Shown: one piece after another, positions 27,464 through 38,111 of the stretch | Layout: every line of letters begins with the position of its first letter | How positions within the stretch are numbered: position 1 is the stretch's first letter | Assembly: GCF_000234355.1 (NCBI RefSeq) | Contig: NZ_AGQV01000006.1 | Coordinates: 62,001 to 126,000, forward strand | Origin: Gluconobacter morbifer G707 | GTDB taxonomy: Bacteria; Pseudomonadota; Alphaproteobacteria; Acetobacterales; Acetobacteraceae | Length of the DNA: 64,000 nucleotides | Direction of reading: 5' to 3' | The notes under the pieces: generated by a model | Database searches by the model: none | What the model was told of the DNA's origin: nothing | The model's input: only the letters and a program-made list of their open reading frames with translations | Translations under genes and position numbers: made by a program

Positions 27464-28447
27464 ATGGACGCCCCGAAGACTGCGATCATTGTGGCTGGCC
27501 CGACGTGCTCCGGCAAGTCGGCTCTGGCTCTTCGTCTTGCCCTCCGTTTCGGAGGGACCATTATCAATGCGGATTCCATGCAGGTTTACCGTGATCTGCG
27601 GATCCTGACCGCGCGGCCGGATGCAGCTGACGAAGCCGCTGTGCCCCATCGGCTGTACGGGGTGCTGGATGCGGCCATAGCAGGCAGTGTGGCCTGGTGG
27701 CGGACGGAGGCGCTTGCGGAAATGGACAGAGCCTGGGAAGCGGGACGGCTGCCCGTCCTTTGTGGCGGTACGGGCATGTACATGCGGGCGCTGACGGACG
27801 GTCTGGTGGAAGTGCCGGACCCGGGAGAGGACGTACGGACGGAGGCGCGTCGTCTGGTGGGGGAGATCGGTCCGGCGGCCCTGCATGAGCGGCTGATGGC
27901 GCAGGATCCAGAGACGGCTGGTGGTTTACGGCCCAATGACAGCCAGCGGATTTCCCGGGCATGGGAGGTTCTGCGCGGAACGGGGCACGGGTTGGCCTGG
28001 TGGCGCCGGCGTCCCGGTCTTCCCCCTGCGGCCTGCCGGTTCATTTCTGTGCAGCTTGATCCGCCGCGGGACAGGTTGCGGACGGCGATCGGAGACAGGT
28101 TTTCCGTCATGCTGGAAGAGGGCGCGCAACGTGAAGTGAAGGATCTGCTGGGGCGGGGGCTCGATCCGGCGCTTCCGGCCATGCGGGCGCATGGCGTTCC
28201 GGAACTTGCGGCTGTTCTGCAGGGGGACATCAGTCTAGAGGAGGCACGGGATTCTGCGGTTCTTGCCACGGGGCGGTATACCCGGCGGCAGGCGACTTGG
28301 TTCCGGCATCATGCACTGGGCAAAAAGGAAGACTCAATAATTTCATTGCTCAGATATGATGCTTATACGCAAGAATCGAAAAGTGAATACGAAAAGATAG
28401 AAAATTTTATATCGGATCGAGTTGACGTCGCTGCCGGTCCGTTCTAA
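27464..28447 (+). CDS. miaA: tRNA dimethylallyltransferase MiaA
   Basis: MiaA prenylates A37 of tRNAs reading UNN codons. The 327-residue protein has the P-loop AGPTCSGKSA (residues 11-20, Cys replacing the usual Ala), NADSMQVYRDL, GGTGMYMRAL and the late RRQATWFRHH motif. The last 40 codons (28320-28445) are much more AT-rich than the rest and encode a Lys/Glu-rich tail. With only 30 bases before ilvB, this stretch probably doubles as the ilvB promoter region. ATG 27464 has GGAACGGGG upstream. Confidence 0.94.
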   Translation: MDAPKTAIIVAGPTCSGKSALALRLALRFGGTIINADSMQVYRDLRILTARPDAADEAAVPHRLYGVLDAAIAGSVAWWRTEALAEMDRAWEAGRLPVLCGGTGMYMRALTDGLVEVPDPGEDVRTEARRLVGEIGPAALHERLMAQDPETAGGLRPNDSQRISRAWEVLRGTGHGLAWWRRRPGLPPAACRFISVQLDPPRDRLRTAIGDRFSVMLEEGAQREVKDLLGRGLDPALPAMRAHGVPELAAVLQGDISLEEARDSAVLATGRYTRRQATWFRHHALGKKEDSIISLLRYDAYTQESKSEYEKIENFISDRVDVAAGPF

Positions 28448-28477
28448 ACCGCCCGCCTCATACTTTGGGAGGACAGA

Positions 28478-30273
28478 GTGACTGCTGCTGCTGAAAGAGA
28501 CGCGAAGACGGGCAACGAAGCGCTGAACGGCGCGGAGGTGCTTCTGCGCGTTCTCGATGAACAGGGCGTAGAGGTCGTTTTTGGCTATCCGGGAGGGGCT
28601 GTCCTTCCCATCTATGATGCACTTTTCAGGCAGAATCGCATTCGTCACGTTCTGGTGCGTCATGAGCAGGCTGCGGTTCATGCGGCCGAAGCTTATGCCC
28701 GGTCCACGGGCAAGGTGGGTGTCGTGCTCGTGACGTCGGGTCCAGGGGCGACCAATGCCGTGACAGGGCTTGTAGATGCCCTGATGGATTCGATACCGCT
28801 TGTCTGCCTGTCGGGGCAGGTGCCGACGAAGCTGATTGGTAACGACGCTTTTCAGGAAGCCGATACGACGGGCATTACCCGTCCTGCGACCAAACACAAC
28901 TATCTGGTGCGGGAACCGGGAGAACTGGCCCAGACAATCCGGGAAGCGTTCGAGGTCGCGCGGTCCGGTCGTCCGGGGCCGGTTCTGGTGGATCTTCCGA
29001 AGGACATCACGGTCGGCAGGGCGCCGCTGACGAAACCGGCGCTGTCGCGGCTGCAGCGCTTTCGCCATCAGGGCGGGCCGGACCGGGAGGCCATCGCGCG
29101 AACCGTTGCGGCTATGAAAACGGCAAAGCGCCCACTGTTCTATACTGGCGGCGGCATCATCAATTCCGGACCGGAAGCCTCAGAGCTGCTGCGTGTCCTT
29201 GCGCGCAGGACGGGTTTTCCCGTGACGTCCACGCTAATGGGACTGGGGGCATTTCCGTCTCCGGATCCACAGTTCCTGGGAATGCTGGGGATGCATGGTT
29301 CGGTCGAAGCCAACATGGCGACGCATGGCTGTGATCTGTTGATTGCGCTGGGCTCGCGTTTCGATGACCGTGTAACCGGTCGGGTTGATGCTTTCTCGCC
29401 CAATTCCTTCAAGGTTCATGCCGATATCGATCCGAGCCAGATCGACAAGATCATCCCGGTCGATGTCCGGCTGGAAGGGGATGTCCGTGATACACTGGAA
29501 GCCCTGATTGAAGCCTGGGGGGATACGCCGGCGCCGGATCTGGAGACATGGTGGAACCAGATCAACTCCTGGCGCAGTGTGGATGGGTTCGGCTTCACGC
29601 AGGACATGGCTTCGGACGCCATCATCCGGCCGCAGCATGCCATCCGCCGTCTGTACGAACTCGTACAGGAGACAGGGCGTGACACGTTCGTCTCCACGGA
29701 AGTAGGGCAGCACCAGATGTGGGCCGCGCAGCACTTCCAGTTCGACAAGCCGAACCGCTGGCTGACGTCTGGCGGGCTGGGAACCATGGGATACGGTCTG
29801 CCGGCTGCGGTCGGTGCGCAGATCGCTCACCCGGATGCGCTGGTGATTGATATTGCAGGCGAGGCGTCCACCCTGATGAACATCCAGGAACTAGGGACGA
29901 TCGCGCAGTATCGTCTGCCGGTAAAAATCTTCATCCTGAACAATCACTACATGGGCATGGTGCGCCAGTGGCAGGAACTGCTGCATGGCTCGCGTTATTC
30001 CCAGTCCTACAGTGAAGCGCTGCCGGATTTCGTGAAGCTGGCGGAGTCCTTTCATGCGACGGGAATGCGCGCCACGACGGTCGGGGAACTGGATGATGTG
30101 ATCCGCCGGATGCTGGCGCATGACGGGCCGGTTATTGCGGATATCTGTGTCGCTGAAAATGAGAACTGCTATCCGATGATCCCCTCGGGTGCGGCGCATA
30201 ACCAGATGCTGCTCGGTCCCGATCAGGATTCCGAAGCGGCGGGACTGACCGAAGAAGGGAAGATGCTGGTCTG

Positions 30274-30274
<1 letters not shown>
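28478..30274 (+). CDS. ilvB: Acetolactate synthase large subunit
   Basis: IlvB is the ThDP enzyme that condenses two pyruvates (or pyruvate and 2-oxobutyrate) in valine/leucine/isoleucine synthesis. The 598-residue protein has the catalytic Glu in VRHEQAAVHAAEAYAR, the FAD/quinone-fold middle domain with GVDAL-like RDMLGMHG, and the ThDP motif GEASTLMNIQELGTIAQYRLPVKIFILNNHYMGMVRQWQ. The start is GTG 28478 with GGGAGGACAGA ahead. The TGA overlaps the ATG of ilvN by one base, forming a tight operon ilvB-ilvN-ilvC. It competes with Pdc for pyruvate. Confidence 0.97.
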
Positions 30275-31820
<1,546 letters not shown>

Positions 31821-31834
31821 TCACGGATGACTGT

Positions 31835-31857
31835 CAGGGGAAACGGTGTTTTCCCTG
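31835..31857 (+). terminator. Hairpin downstream of ilvC
   Basis: CAGGGGAAA / TTTTCCCTG stem with a five-base loop, 15 bases after the ilvC stop. No T run follows, so it may be Rho-assisted. Confidence 0.5.
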
Positions 31858-31887
31858 GCGGGTCCTGACGCTGGGCATCATGGCTCC

Positions 31888-32280
31888 CTAGCGGGCTGTG
31901 ACGCCCAGTGTGTATGGGGCGGGCTGCTGGCTGGTGGCGTGGTAGAGAAAGACTTCCAGGGAATAGAGCCCGTCCATCGGAGCGAGGGACACAGCCAGAT
32001 TGTTGGGCATGTGATTCTGTGATGAATCTGACAGGACGTCACCATTCGGATCCCGCAGCAGGACAAAAACCCGCGTGTTACTGGAATGGATGTGGGCGAT
32101 GATGCGCTGGCCTGTTTTCAGAGACAGAAAATACCGGTTCATTTCTGTGCCCTGAACCGTGCCGGAGACGGTCGTACCGTTGGTGTAGGGCGGGAAATGA
32201 AGGGTAAGGGGCGACGCCCGGACCGGAATGGATGTCAGGAGAGAGGTCGCAAGAACGGTAGCTGAAATCAGTAATCGCAT
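31888..32280 (-). CDS. Small periplasmic protein, unknown function
   Basis: The 130-residue precursor has a Sec signal MRLLISATVLATSLLTSIPVRA with cleavage after ARA/RA-S near residue 22. The mature part is beta-rich: YFLSLKTGQRIIAHIHSSNTRVFVLLRDPNGDVL and YSLEVFLYHATSQQPAPYTLGVTAR. The arrangement resembles pre-peptidase C-terminal (PPC) type beta-sandwich domains, which bind or cap surfaces. This is a fold-level guess and no catalytic residues are seen. Convergent with the ilv operon and divergent from speD. Confidence 0.65.
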   Translation of the reverse strand: MRLLISATVLATSLLTSIPVRASPLTLHFPPYTNGTTVSGTVQGTEMNRYFLSLKTGQRIIAHIHSSNTRVFVLLRDPNGDVLSDSSQNHMPNNLAVSLAPMDGLYSLEVFLYHATSQQPAPYTLGVTAR

Positions 32281-32564
32281 TGTTTTCGAATATGTCTGTT
32301 TGCAAGGTTTGTAATAATGACAGATAGGCCTCCCGGCGGGAGAGCGTAAGGCCCCTGCTCCCAGAAACAGGTTTCTCCGCGATTATGTGATGGAAAATCC
32401 TTTTGCCATGCAGTGAAAACATGGGTCGAGAGGGTTGTGTGACATATTGGAGAATCGACCCAGAAAGTTCTTGCGTCGCATGGGAAGGGGGTCTAACTAC
32501 CGCGCTTCCTGGCCCAAGGGGGCGGTTTCGCCCAACAGGCTGTCTACTGGTTTGGGGGTACGTG

Positions 32565-33044
32565 ATGAACGCACTTGCTCAACTGGGGATGGTATCGGGA
32601 CTCCCGAGAGATATCCAGAATAGCGACGCTCACTCTTTTGAAGACGAGCGCAAGGATTATTTTATCGAGCGTGACGGCGAGCGTTTTGCTGGCAATCATC
32701 TGCTCATTGATTTCTGGGATGCCCGGAATCTGGATGATCCGGCACGGATCGATGAGACGCTGCGCGAAGGCGCGCTGGCGGCCGGAGCTACGATCCTGCA
32801 CAGCCATTTCCATCATTTCACGCCCAATGGTGGCGTGTCGGGCGTGCTGGTACTGGCGGAAAGCCATATCTCGATCCACACATGGCCCGAGCGGAATTTT
32901 GCCGCCGTTGACGTATTCATGTGTGGTGCCTGTGATCCGAATCTGTCGATTCCGGTCATGCAGCGCCTCTTCCAGGCTGGTCGCATTGAAGTGGATGCGG
33001 TTCGTCGCGGGCGCGTGCAGGATCAGGCGCGCGACGCGGCCTGA
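32565..33044 (+). CDS. speD: S-adenosylmethionine decarboxylase proenzyme
   Basis: SpeD decarboxylates SAM to supply aminopropyl groups for spermidine. The 159-residue proenzyme is of the bacterial class 1B type and cleaves itself at the Glu-Ser bond in AESHISIHTWPE to make the pyruvoyl group at Ser100. The catalytic His and Cys (HTWPE; FMCGACDP) are present. The open frame runs 54 codons further upstream but MNALAQLG has the family N-terminus and a GGGGG site. speE follows after a strong hairpin. Confidence 0.93.
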   Translation: MNALAQLGMVSGLPRDIQNSDAHSFEDERKDYFIERDGERFAGNHLLIDFWDARNLDDPARIDETLREGALAAGATILHSHFHHFTPNGGVSGVLVLAESHISIHTWPERNFAAVDVFMCGACDPNLSIPVMQRLFQAGRIEVDAVRRGRVQDQARDAA

Positions 33045-33050
33045 TTTCTC

Positions 33051-33079
33051 AAAGGGGCCGTATCGAAAACGGCCCCTTT
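33051..33079 (+). terminator. Strong hairpin between speD and speE
   Basis: AAAGGGGCCGT / ACGGCCCCTTT, eleven base pairs with a six-base loop, beginning six bases after the speD stop. It ends in TTTCC rather than a long T run, so it may act as a partial terminator or as a 3' stabiliser that sets the speD:speE ratio. Confidence 0.6.
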
Positions 33080-33110
33080 CCGATATAATCCGATAAGGAA
33101 ACGATGATCC

Positions 33111-33977
33111 ATGGCTGAAACATGGCTCAACGAGACCCTGTACCCGGACTGGGGACAGCGTTTTCTCGTGACGCGGGAGCTTGCGCGCGTAAAATCCGAT
33201 TTTCAGGACGTGGTGGTTTTTGAAAGCTCCAGTCATGGTCGGGTCCTGGTGCTGGATGGTGTCATCCAGATCACCGAGCGTGATGAGTTTGTCTATCAGG
33301 AAATGTTGACCCATGTGCCGCTTCTGGCGCATCCCTGCGCGAAGCGGGTGCTGATTATCGGCGCGGGCGACGGTGGTGTTCTGCGGCGTGTGCTTCAGCA
33401 TGACACGGTGGAAAAAGCCGTCATGGTAGAAATCGACGGTGCTGTCATCGAGTTGTCCAAGCAGTATCTCCCCGATATTGCCGGCGATGCGTGGAATGAT
33501 CCCCGGGCGGACGTGATCGTGGGCGATGGCATTGATTATGTGGCCAAGGCTGAAGATGGGTCTTTCGATGTCATTATCGTGGACAGCACGGACCCGATCG
33601 GCGTGGGTGAAGTCCTTTTCACGGATGAATTCTACAGCAACTGCGCACGGATCCTGTCCGATGAAGGGCTGATCGTGAATCAGTGTGGCGTACCGTTCAT
33701 GCAGGCGGATGAACTGCATGAGACCAGTCTGCGTCGTGCGAAGTTCTTTCCGCATGTGACGGCATATGTTGCGGCGGTACCGACCTATGTGGGTGGTTTC
33801 ATGACGCTGGGCATGGCGTCCAAGGGGCAGTCTCCGAACACCCAGACGCTGGAGCAGATCCGCGCCCGGGGCGAGGCAGCCGGCATCATCGGTACGACCC
33901 GCTACTGGACGCCGGAAATACATGTTGGTGCCTTCAATCTGCCGCCCTATATCGCAGAGCATCTGCCGCGCACGTAA
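33111..33977 (+). CDS. speE: Spermidine synthase
   Basis: SpeE transfers an aminopropyl group from decarboxylated SAM to putrescine. The 288-residue protein has the motif IIGAGDGGVLRRVLQH (SAM-like binding loop), MVEIDGAVIELSKQYLP, GDGIDYV and DVIIVDSTDPIGVGEVLF with the catalytic Asp. Length is normal. RBS AAGGA precedes ATG 33111. It is paired with speD, and putrescine synthesis genes are not in the window. Confidence 0.96.
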   Translation: MAETWLNETLYPDWGQRFLVTRELARVKSDFQDVVVFESSSHGRVLVLDGVIQITERDEFVYQEMLTHVPLLAHPCAKRVLIIGAGDGGVLRRVLQHDTVEKAVMVEIDGAVIELSKQYLPDIAGDAWNDPRADVIVGDGIDYVAKAEDGSFDVIIVDSTDPIGVGEVLFTDEFYSNCARILSDEGLIVNQCGVPFMQADELHETSLRRAKFFPHVTAYVAAVPTYVGGFMTLGMASKGQSPNTQTLEQIRARGEAAGIIGTTRYWTPEIHVGAFNLPPYIAEHLPRT

Positions 33978-34123
33978 GGAATGCGGCGTATTTCTGCGGA
34001 ATTTACGGATCGTGCGGGAAGTATCCTGCATGGTCCGTGTTTTATGGCGTGCTGCGTGAGGTGGGGTTGCTCCGGAAAAGAGGGTCTGTCTAAGGAGAGG
34101 CATCATTTGTCAGGAGTTCCCGA

Positions 34124-34972
34124 ATGAGCCGGCGCAGGACCATACTCGACATCCGGAAGATGAAGGCTGCGGGCGAGAAAATCGCCATGCTGACCGCCTA
34201 TGATTTTGCTTCGGCCCTGATTGCCGAGCGAGCTGGTGTGCCGATGCTGCTGGTCGGGGATTCGCTTGGCATGGTTATGCATGGTCATGACACGACGCTG
34301 CCTGTGACGGTGGAAGACATGATCCTTCATGCCCGTATGGTCATGCGGGGCAGCCGCGAAGCACTGGTCGTCGTGGATCTTCCCTTTCTTAGCTATGCCA
34401 CGAAGCAGGACGCCGTGACGGCGGCGCGGCGCGTGATGCAGGAAGGAGGTGGTCAGGCGCTCAAGCTGGAAGGTGGCATTGAAATCGTTCCTGTCGTCCG
34501 GCATCTGACGGAACGGGGCGTGCCTGTCATGGGGCATCTTGGCCTGACGCCACAGTCCCAGCATCAGATCGGGCTACGGGTGCAGGCCAGGGAAGCTGCG
34601 GCCGCGCGCAGGCTGATGGATGATGCTCTGGCGCTGGAAGCAGCCGGGGCGTTCGCGCTTGTTCTGGAAGTCGTACCTGCACCTCTGGCGGAAGCTGTTT
34701 CCCGGCGGTTAACGATTCCGGTAATCGGGATTGGCGCCGGGGCCGGTTGTGATGGCCAGGTTCAAGTCTGGCATGATGTGCTGGGGCTGTTCGACGAGAA
34801 GTCGCCCCGACATGCCAGACGGTTCGCGGAGATCGGCGCGGAGATGACACAGGCTGTTGGCCAGTATGTTGCTGAGGTTCGGGACGGAATGTTCCCGACG
34901 CAGGCCCAGAGTGCCTCCATGCCATCCGAAGTGCTGGAAGATGCCCTGCGGGATCTGCCGGAGCTTTCCTGA
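34124..34972 (+). CDS. panB: 3-methyl-2-oxobutanoate hydroxymethyltransferase
   Basis: PanB is the first committed step of pantothenate synthesis, adding hydroxymethyl from methylene-THF to ketoisovalerate. The 282-residue protein has [44 protein letters not shown] motifs (Asp and Glu metal ligands), ALKLEGG and [11 protein letters not shown], and ends normally. The substrate comes from the valine branch (ilvBNC nearby) and the methylene-THF from the gcv system (3 kb downstream). panC is not adjacent. RBS AGGAG. A short stretch of 146 bases separates it from speE. Confidence 0.96.
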   Translation: MSRRRTILDIRKMKAAGEKIAMLTAYDFASALIAERAGVPMLLVGDSLGMVMHGHDTTLPVTVEDMILHARMVMRGSREALVVVDLPFLSYATKQDAVTAARRVMQEGGGQALKLEGGIEIVPVVRHLTERGVPVMGHLGLTPQSQHQIGLRVQAREAAAARRLMDDALALEAAGAFALVLEVVPAPLAEAVSRRLTIPVIGIGAGAGCDGQVQVWHDVLGLFDEKSPRHARRFAEIGAEMTQAVGQYVAEVRDGMFPTQAQSASMPSEVLEDALRDLPELS

Positions 34973-34998
34973 CCGACTGATCCCAGGGGGCGGGGCTG

Positions 34999-37080
34999 TC
35001 AGCTCGGAAGCGTGGTGCCCATGGCTGGGTCCGTGATGCCAGGTCTGCCGGTTTCCACGTGACCGGCAAGACGCAGGATGCTGCCATCGGTTTGGTCTGT
35101 GGAAATGGTCAGGTCATACCAGCAATGGCTTGCGGCAAGAGACAGGGTCAGTTGCTGTGTCTGTCCGGCAGGCAGGGAAATGGTCTGGTCTTCTGCGCCG
35201 TAGGCGTTGTCACGCAGAGTGAGCAGGCGATCATGGGTGCTGCTGTTGCGGAATGTCAGCTGCAGGGCGGATGACGTCCCGTCATGTTGTGCCGTGGTCT
35301 GGATTTCAGGGTGGGGCGTGAACCGGGCATAGCGTGCAAAACCGTTGGGGCCCGTGACCGTGAAGCAGTGTGTTCTGTTGCGGTCCGTATCCCAGTTGTC
35401 CTGAAGGGACTGACCGGCACCGACCGTATAGCGGCGCGGGGTCTCCTGCGTTTCGTCATGATAGACATAGAAACACGCTGCCTGTGTCCCGTCATTCCGA
35501 AAGGAGAACGTGACGGTTCCGGACTCGGAGCGCGTTACATCCGCCGCGAGGATATAGGGCAATGGACGGGCGGGGCGGCTGCCCCGTTCGACCGGGCCGA
35601 TATCCGCGAGCGTGCTTTCATGGGGAATGACGGGACTGGGCAGTTTGCAGGACGCATCGGCGATTGCGCGATAGGCCCGTGTGTCGGGCAGCGGCACCGT
35701 GGCGTGGCGTTTGCGGGAAAAGTCGAAGGCGCCTGTCAGGTCGCCGCAGACCGCTCGGCGCCAGGGCGTAATGTTGGTTTCCGCCACGCCGAAACGGGCT
35801 TCCATGAAGCGCAGGACGGAGGTGTGATCGAAGACTTCCGAACAGACAAATCCGCCCGTACTCCATGGTGAGATGGCGAAAGCCGGGACACGTGGTCCAA
35901 GGCCGTAGGGGAGCATGTCAGCGGTATAACGCCCGGGTTCGAACGGTGTCGGGCGGTCATGGATTTCACCCGTGACAGGGACAGTGCTTTTGCCCGGCAG
36001 GACGGGGGTGGGAGGCTGTGGGGGGACCATGTGATCGAAATAACCGTCGTTCTCGTCATACATGACGAGGAAGACAGTCCGCGCCCACACATCCGGATTG
36101 GCTGTCAGGGCGTCCAGTGTCCGGGCAATGAAGGTTGCACCGTAGCCGGGTGTCCAGCGCGGATGTTCCGAGTAGGCGGCCGGAGGCAGGACCCATGAGA
36201 TCTGGGGCAGACGGTCTGCCAGAACGTCCTGCCGCAGGAGGTCCAGCGTGCGGGCAGTCATGGCGCGTTCGTGGAGCGGGGAGCCGGGCGGCGCGTCTAC
36301 GAAATTGCGGAAACACATCAGGATATTGGTGCCGAAATTTCCGTTCTCAACATCTGAGCCGGATAGACCCTGCTGATAGACCTGCCAGGAGACTCCGGCC
36401 TTCTGGAGGCGTTCGGGATAGGTGGTCCACGTAAAGGGGTTGGGAACGTGCGGGTAGAATTCCCTGTCCACCCAGTCCACGTTGTCGAGGATCGGACCGC
36501 CGCCCGAACCGGTGGGATCCACCATGCCAGTCATGAGATAATAGCGGTTGGGATGGGTCTGCGTCGGGGTCGAGCAGAAGAAATGGTCGCAGGTGGTGAA
36601 GGCATCCGCCAGTGCATGGTGGAAGGGGATGTCCTCACGTGTGTAGTAGCCCATCGTCATGTCTTTCTTATGACGGGGCCACTGGTTGTTCCAGCCCTTG
36701 TTGATCGCGCCGTGGGTGGGGCGCCAGCTGTGATCGAGGTCCATGACGCATTCGGCGCTGCTGGTCTGGGTCGGGAGATGAAAGGGCGTGATCCAGCCGT
36801 TTTCCGCGTTCTGGCGTTTCTGCCACCAGATGGGCCGCCCTTCCGGGCCGCGGATGACGTGTCTGTCTCCATAGCCGCGGACGCCTGAGAGGTGACCCAG
36901 ATAATGATCGAAGGACCGGTTTTCCTGCATCAGCACGACGATGTGCTGGACGTCCTCGATCGTTCCGCTGTCCCGCCGGGCGGGAATGGCACGGGCGCGC
37001 TGGATGGAAGGGAGAAGGGCGCTCATCGAAAGACCGGCACCCATGCCCAGAAGGGCACGTCGGTTAATCTGTGGTGACAC
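34999..37080 (-). CDS. Phosphocholine-specific phospholipase C, Tat-exported
   Basis: The 693-residue protein has an N-terminal twin-arginine signal (NRRALLGMG, residues 6-14). The phosphoesterase domain follows with VVLMQENRSFDHYLGHLSG, a metal-site region, HPNRYYLMTGMVDP and VMYDENDGYFDHM. Two C-terminal domains of the kind found in bacterial PlcC end the protein (DUF756-type beta domains, from about residue 490). It would hydrolyse phosphatidylcholine or sphingomyelin outside the inner membrane. The start is GTG at 37080. It points away from panB, and no chaperone partner gene is adjacent. Confidence 0.9.
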   Translation of the reverse strand: MSPQINRRALLGMGAGLSMSALLPSIQRARAIPARRDSGTIEDVQHIVVLMQENRSFDHYLGHLSGVRGYGDRHVIRGPEGRPIWWQKRQNAENGWITPFHLPTQTSSAECVMDLDHSWRPTHGAINKGWNNQWPRHKKDMTMGYYTREDIPFHHALADAFTTCDHFFCSTPTQTHPNRYYLMTGMVDPTGSGGGPILDNVDWVDREFYPHVPNPFTWTTYPERLQKAGVSWQVYQQGLSGSDVENGNFGTNILMCFRNFVDAPPGSPLHERAMTARTLDLLRQDVLADRLPQISWVLPPAAYSEHPRWTPGYGATFIARTLDALTANPDVWARTVFLVMYDENDGYFDHMVPPQPPTPVLPGKSTVPVTGEIHDRPTPFEPGRYTADMLPYGLGPRVPAFAISPWSTGGFVCSEVFDHTSVLRFMEARFGVAETNITPWRRAVCGDLTGAFDFSRKRHATVPLPDTRAYRAIADASCKLPSPVIPHESTLADIGPVERGSRPARPLPYILAADVTRSESGTVTFSFRNDGTQAACFYVYHDETQETPRRYTVGAGQSLQDNWDTDRNRTHCFTVTGPNGFARYARFTPHPEIQTTAQHDGTSSALQLTFRNSSTHDRLLTLRDNAYGAEDQTISLPAGQTQQLTLSLAASHCWYDLTISTDQTDGSILRLAGHVETGRPGITDPAMGTTLPS

Positions 37081-37239
37081 GAAAGCAGGCCTGCGGATGT
37101 TGGAGAATATTATGATCCGGCAACTATAGGCGTTCTACTTTTCTTCTTCGAGGTCTTATTCCCGGAAAGATTTGTGACATTCCGTTCCGTTTTCGCGGTC
37201 TTTGCCGGGAATAGCGGTGGAACGGAATGTCGTGTCGTA

Positions 37240-37494
37240 TCAGCGTTTTGGCAGGGCGCAGCGATGATCGCGGTAAAGCGTCCATTCCTCGCAGAGCTGG
37301 CCTTCGGGCAGATGGCAGATGCCGTACTGCCCGTGAGAGGTGTTGACGATTTCGTCCGTGCCCCCCTGCTGCCTGCAGAAGACACTTGCGGGATTGGGCA
37401 TCCCGATCATGTGGGGCTGATGGTTCCGGGGCGTTGTCCGGGCGCAGCCAGACAGAAGAAGGGCTGCGGCGGCTGTCAGGAAAACGGCTCTCAT
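37240..37494 (-). CDS. DUF333-type small lipoprotein
   Basis: The 84-residue precursor has a lipoprotein signal (MRAVFLTAAAALLLSGC, Cys17). It is followed by the DUF333 pattern: NPASVFCRQQGGTDEIV, then GQYGICHLPEGQLCEEWTLYR and a final cysteine. Conserved cysteines suggest disulfides. In other bacteria such proteins are annotated as putative hemolysin/lipoprotein with no proven role. Its ATG overlaps the stop of the upstream ABM gene by four bases, so they are coupled. Confidence 0.85.
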   Translation of the reverse strand: MRAVFLTAAAALLLSGCARTTPRNHQPHMIGMPNPASVFCRQQGGTDEIVNTSHGQYGICHLPEGQLCEEWTLYRDHRCALPKR

Positions 37495-37793
37495 GAGGAG
37501 CGGCGGCTCAGGAAGCGGACGGAGCGTTCCCGGATTCCCAGTTCCTTGACGGTACGGGCGAACTTTTCAAAATGAGGCGTCTTGAGATGGACCTCGAACG
37601 CCGGACGGTCATCATAGACTTCGTAAAGAATGACGGTATCGGCCTGGTCCTGCGGGGTCAGGACGGTGAAACCCTGACAGCCGGGTTCATCGGCGACGGA
37701 GCGTTCACTGTCTTCCTGGCAGGCTTGCAGAAAGCTGTCATGGGTCTGGGGTGTTGTTTCAAATTCGGCGAGGACGGTCAGAATTCCGCTCAT
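37491..37793 (-). CDS. ABM-superfamily small monooxygenase-like protein 1
   Basis: The 100-residue protein matches the antibiotic-biosynthesis-monooxygenase (ABM, YgiN-like) ferredoxin fold: GILTVLAEFETTPQTHDSFLQACQ, EPGCQGFTVLTPQDQADTVILYEVYDDRPAFEVHLKTPHFEKF. The family includes quinol monooxygenases and heme-degrading enzymes. Its start ATG 37793 faces the glycine riboswitch, so promoters diverge here. Coupled by ATGA to the DUF333 lipoprotein. A likely paralogue lies at 43211 beyond the gcv genes. Confidence 0.8.
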   Translation of the reverse strand: MSGILTVLAEFETTPQTHDSFLQACQEDSERSVADEPGCQGFTVLTPQDQADTVILYEVYDDRPAFEVHLKTPHFEKFARTVKELGIRERSVRFLSRRSS

Positions 37794-37883
37794 AAATGTC
37801 TCCTCTGGATGGGGATGGAAAATCATAACGCGCGACTGATCGTAATGATTGCGGACAAATTCGAAAACTGGCAGGATCAACTT

Positions 37884-38045
37884 CGTTCGACACGGGAGAG
37901 ACTGGCGTACAGCCAGCGCCGAAGGAGCAACCGCCCCGGAAACTCTCAGGCCAAAGGACCGAGTCGGACTGGATATTCTGGAGAGTGGTGCATTCGGCAC
38001 CCGCCGACGGGATAGCGATCTCAGGCGAAAGGACAGAAGGGGCGG
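37884..38045 (+). promoter_or_regulatory. Tandem glycine riboswitch
   Basis: Two glycine aptamers in series precede gcvT. Aptamer 1 shows GGGAGAG (37894), GCCGAAGGAGCAA (37918) and CTCTCAGGCCAAAGGACCG (37943). Aptamer 2 shows GGAGAG (37980), CACCCGCCGACGGGAT (37999) and ATCTCAGGCGAAAGGACAG (38018). These conserved segments, their spacing and the downstream gcvT make this a secure call. Glycine binding should switch on the cleavage system. Confidence 0.95.
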
Positions 38046-38111
38046 CGCTTTCCGGCAAAGGGTTCGGAGACGTCTGCCATTTCATGTCTTTTACGGGCTG
38101 GGATCTGCCGC

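Noticed and set aside
32281..32564. SAM-responsive riboswitch before speD
   Set aside because: A GGGCG-GTTT-CGCCC hairpin is present, but the conserved cores of known SAM or SAH riboswitches were not recognised.
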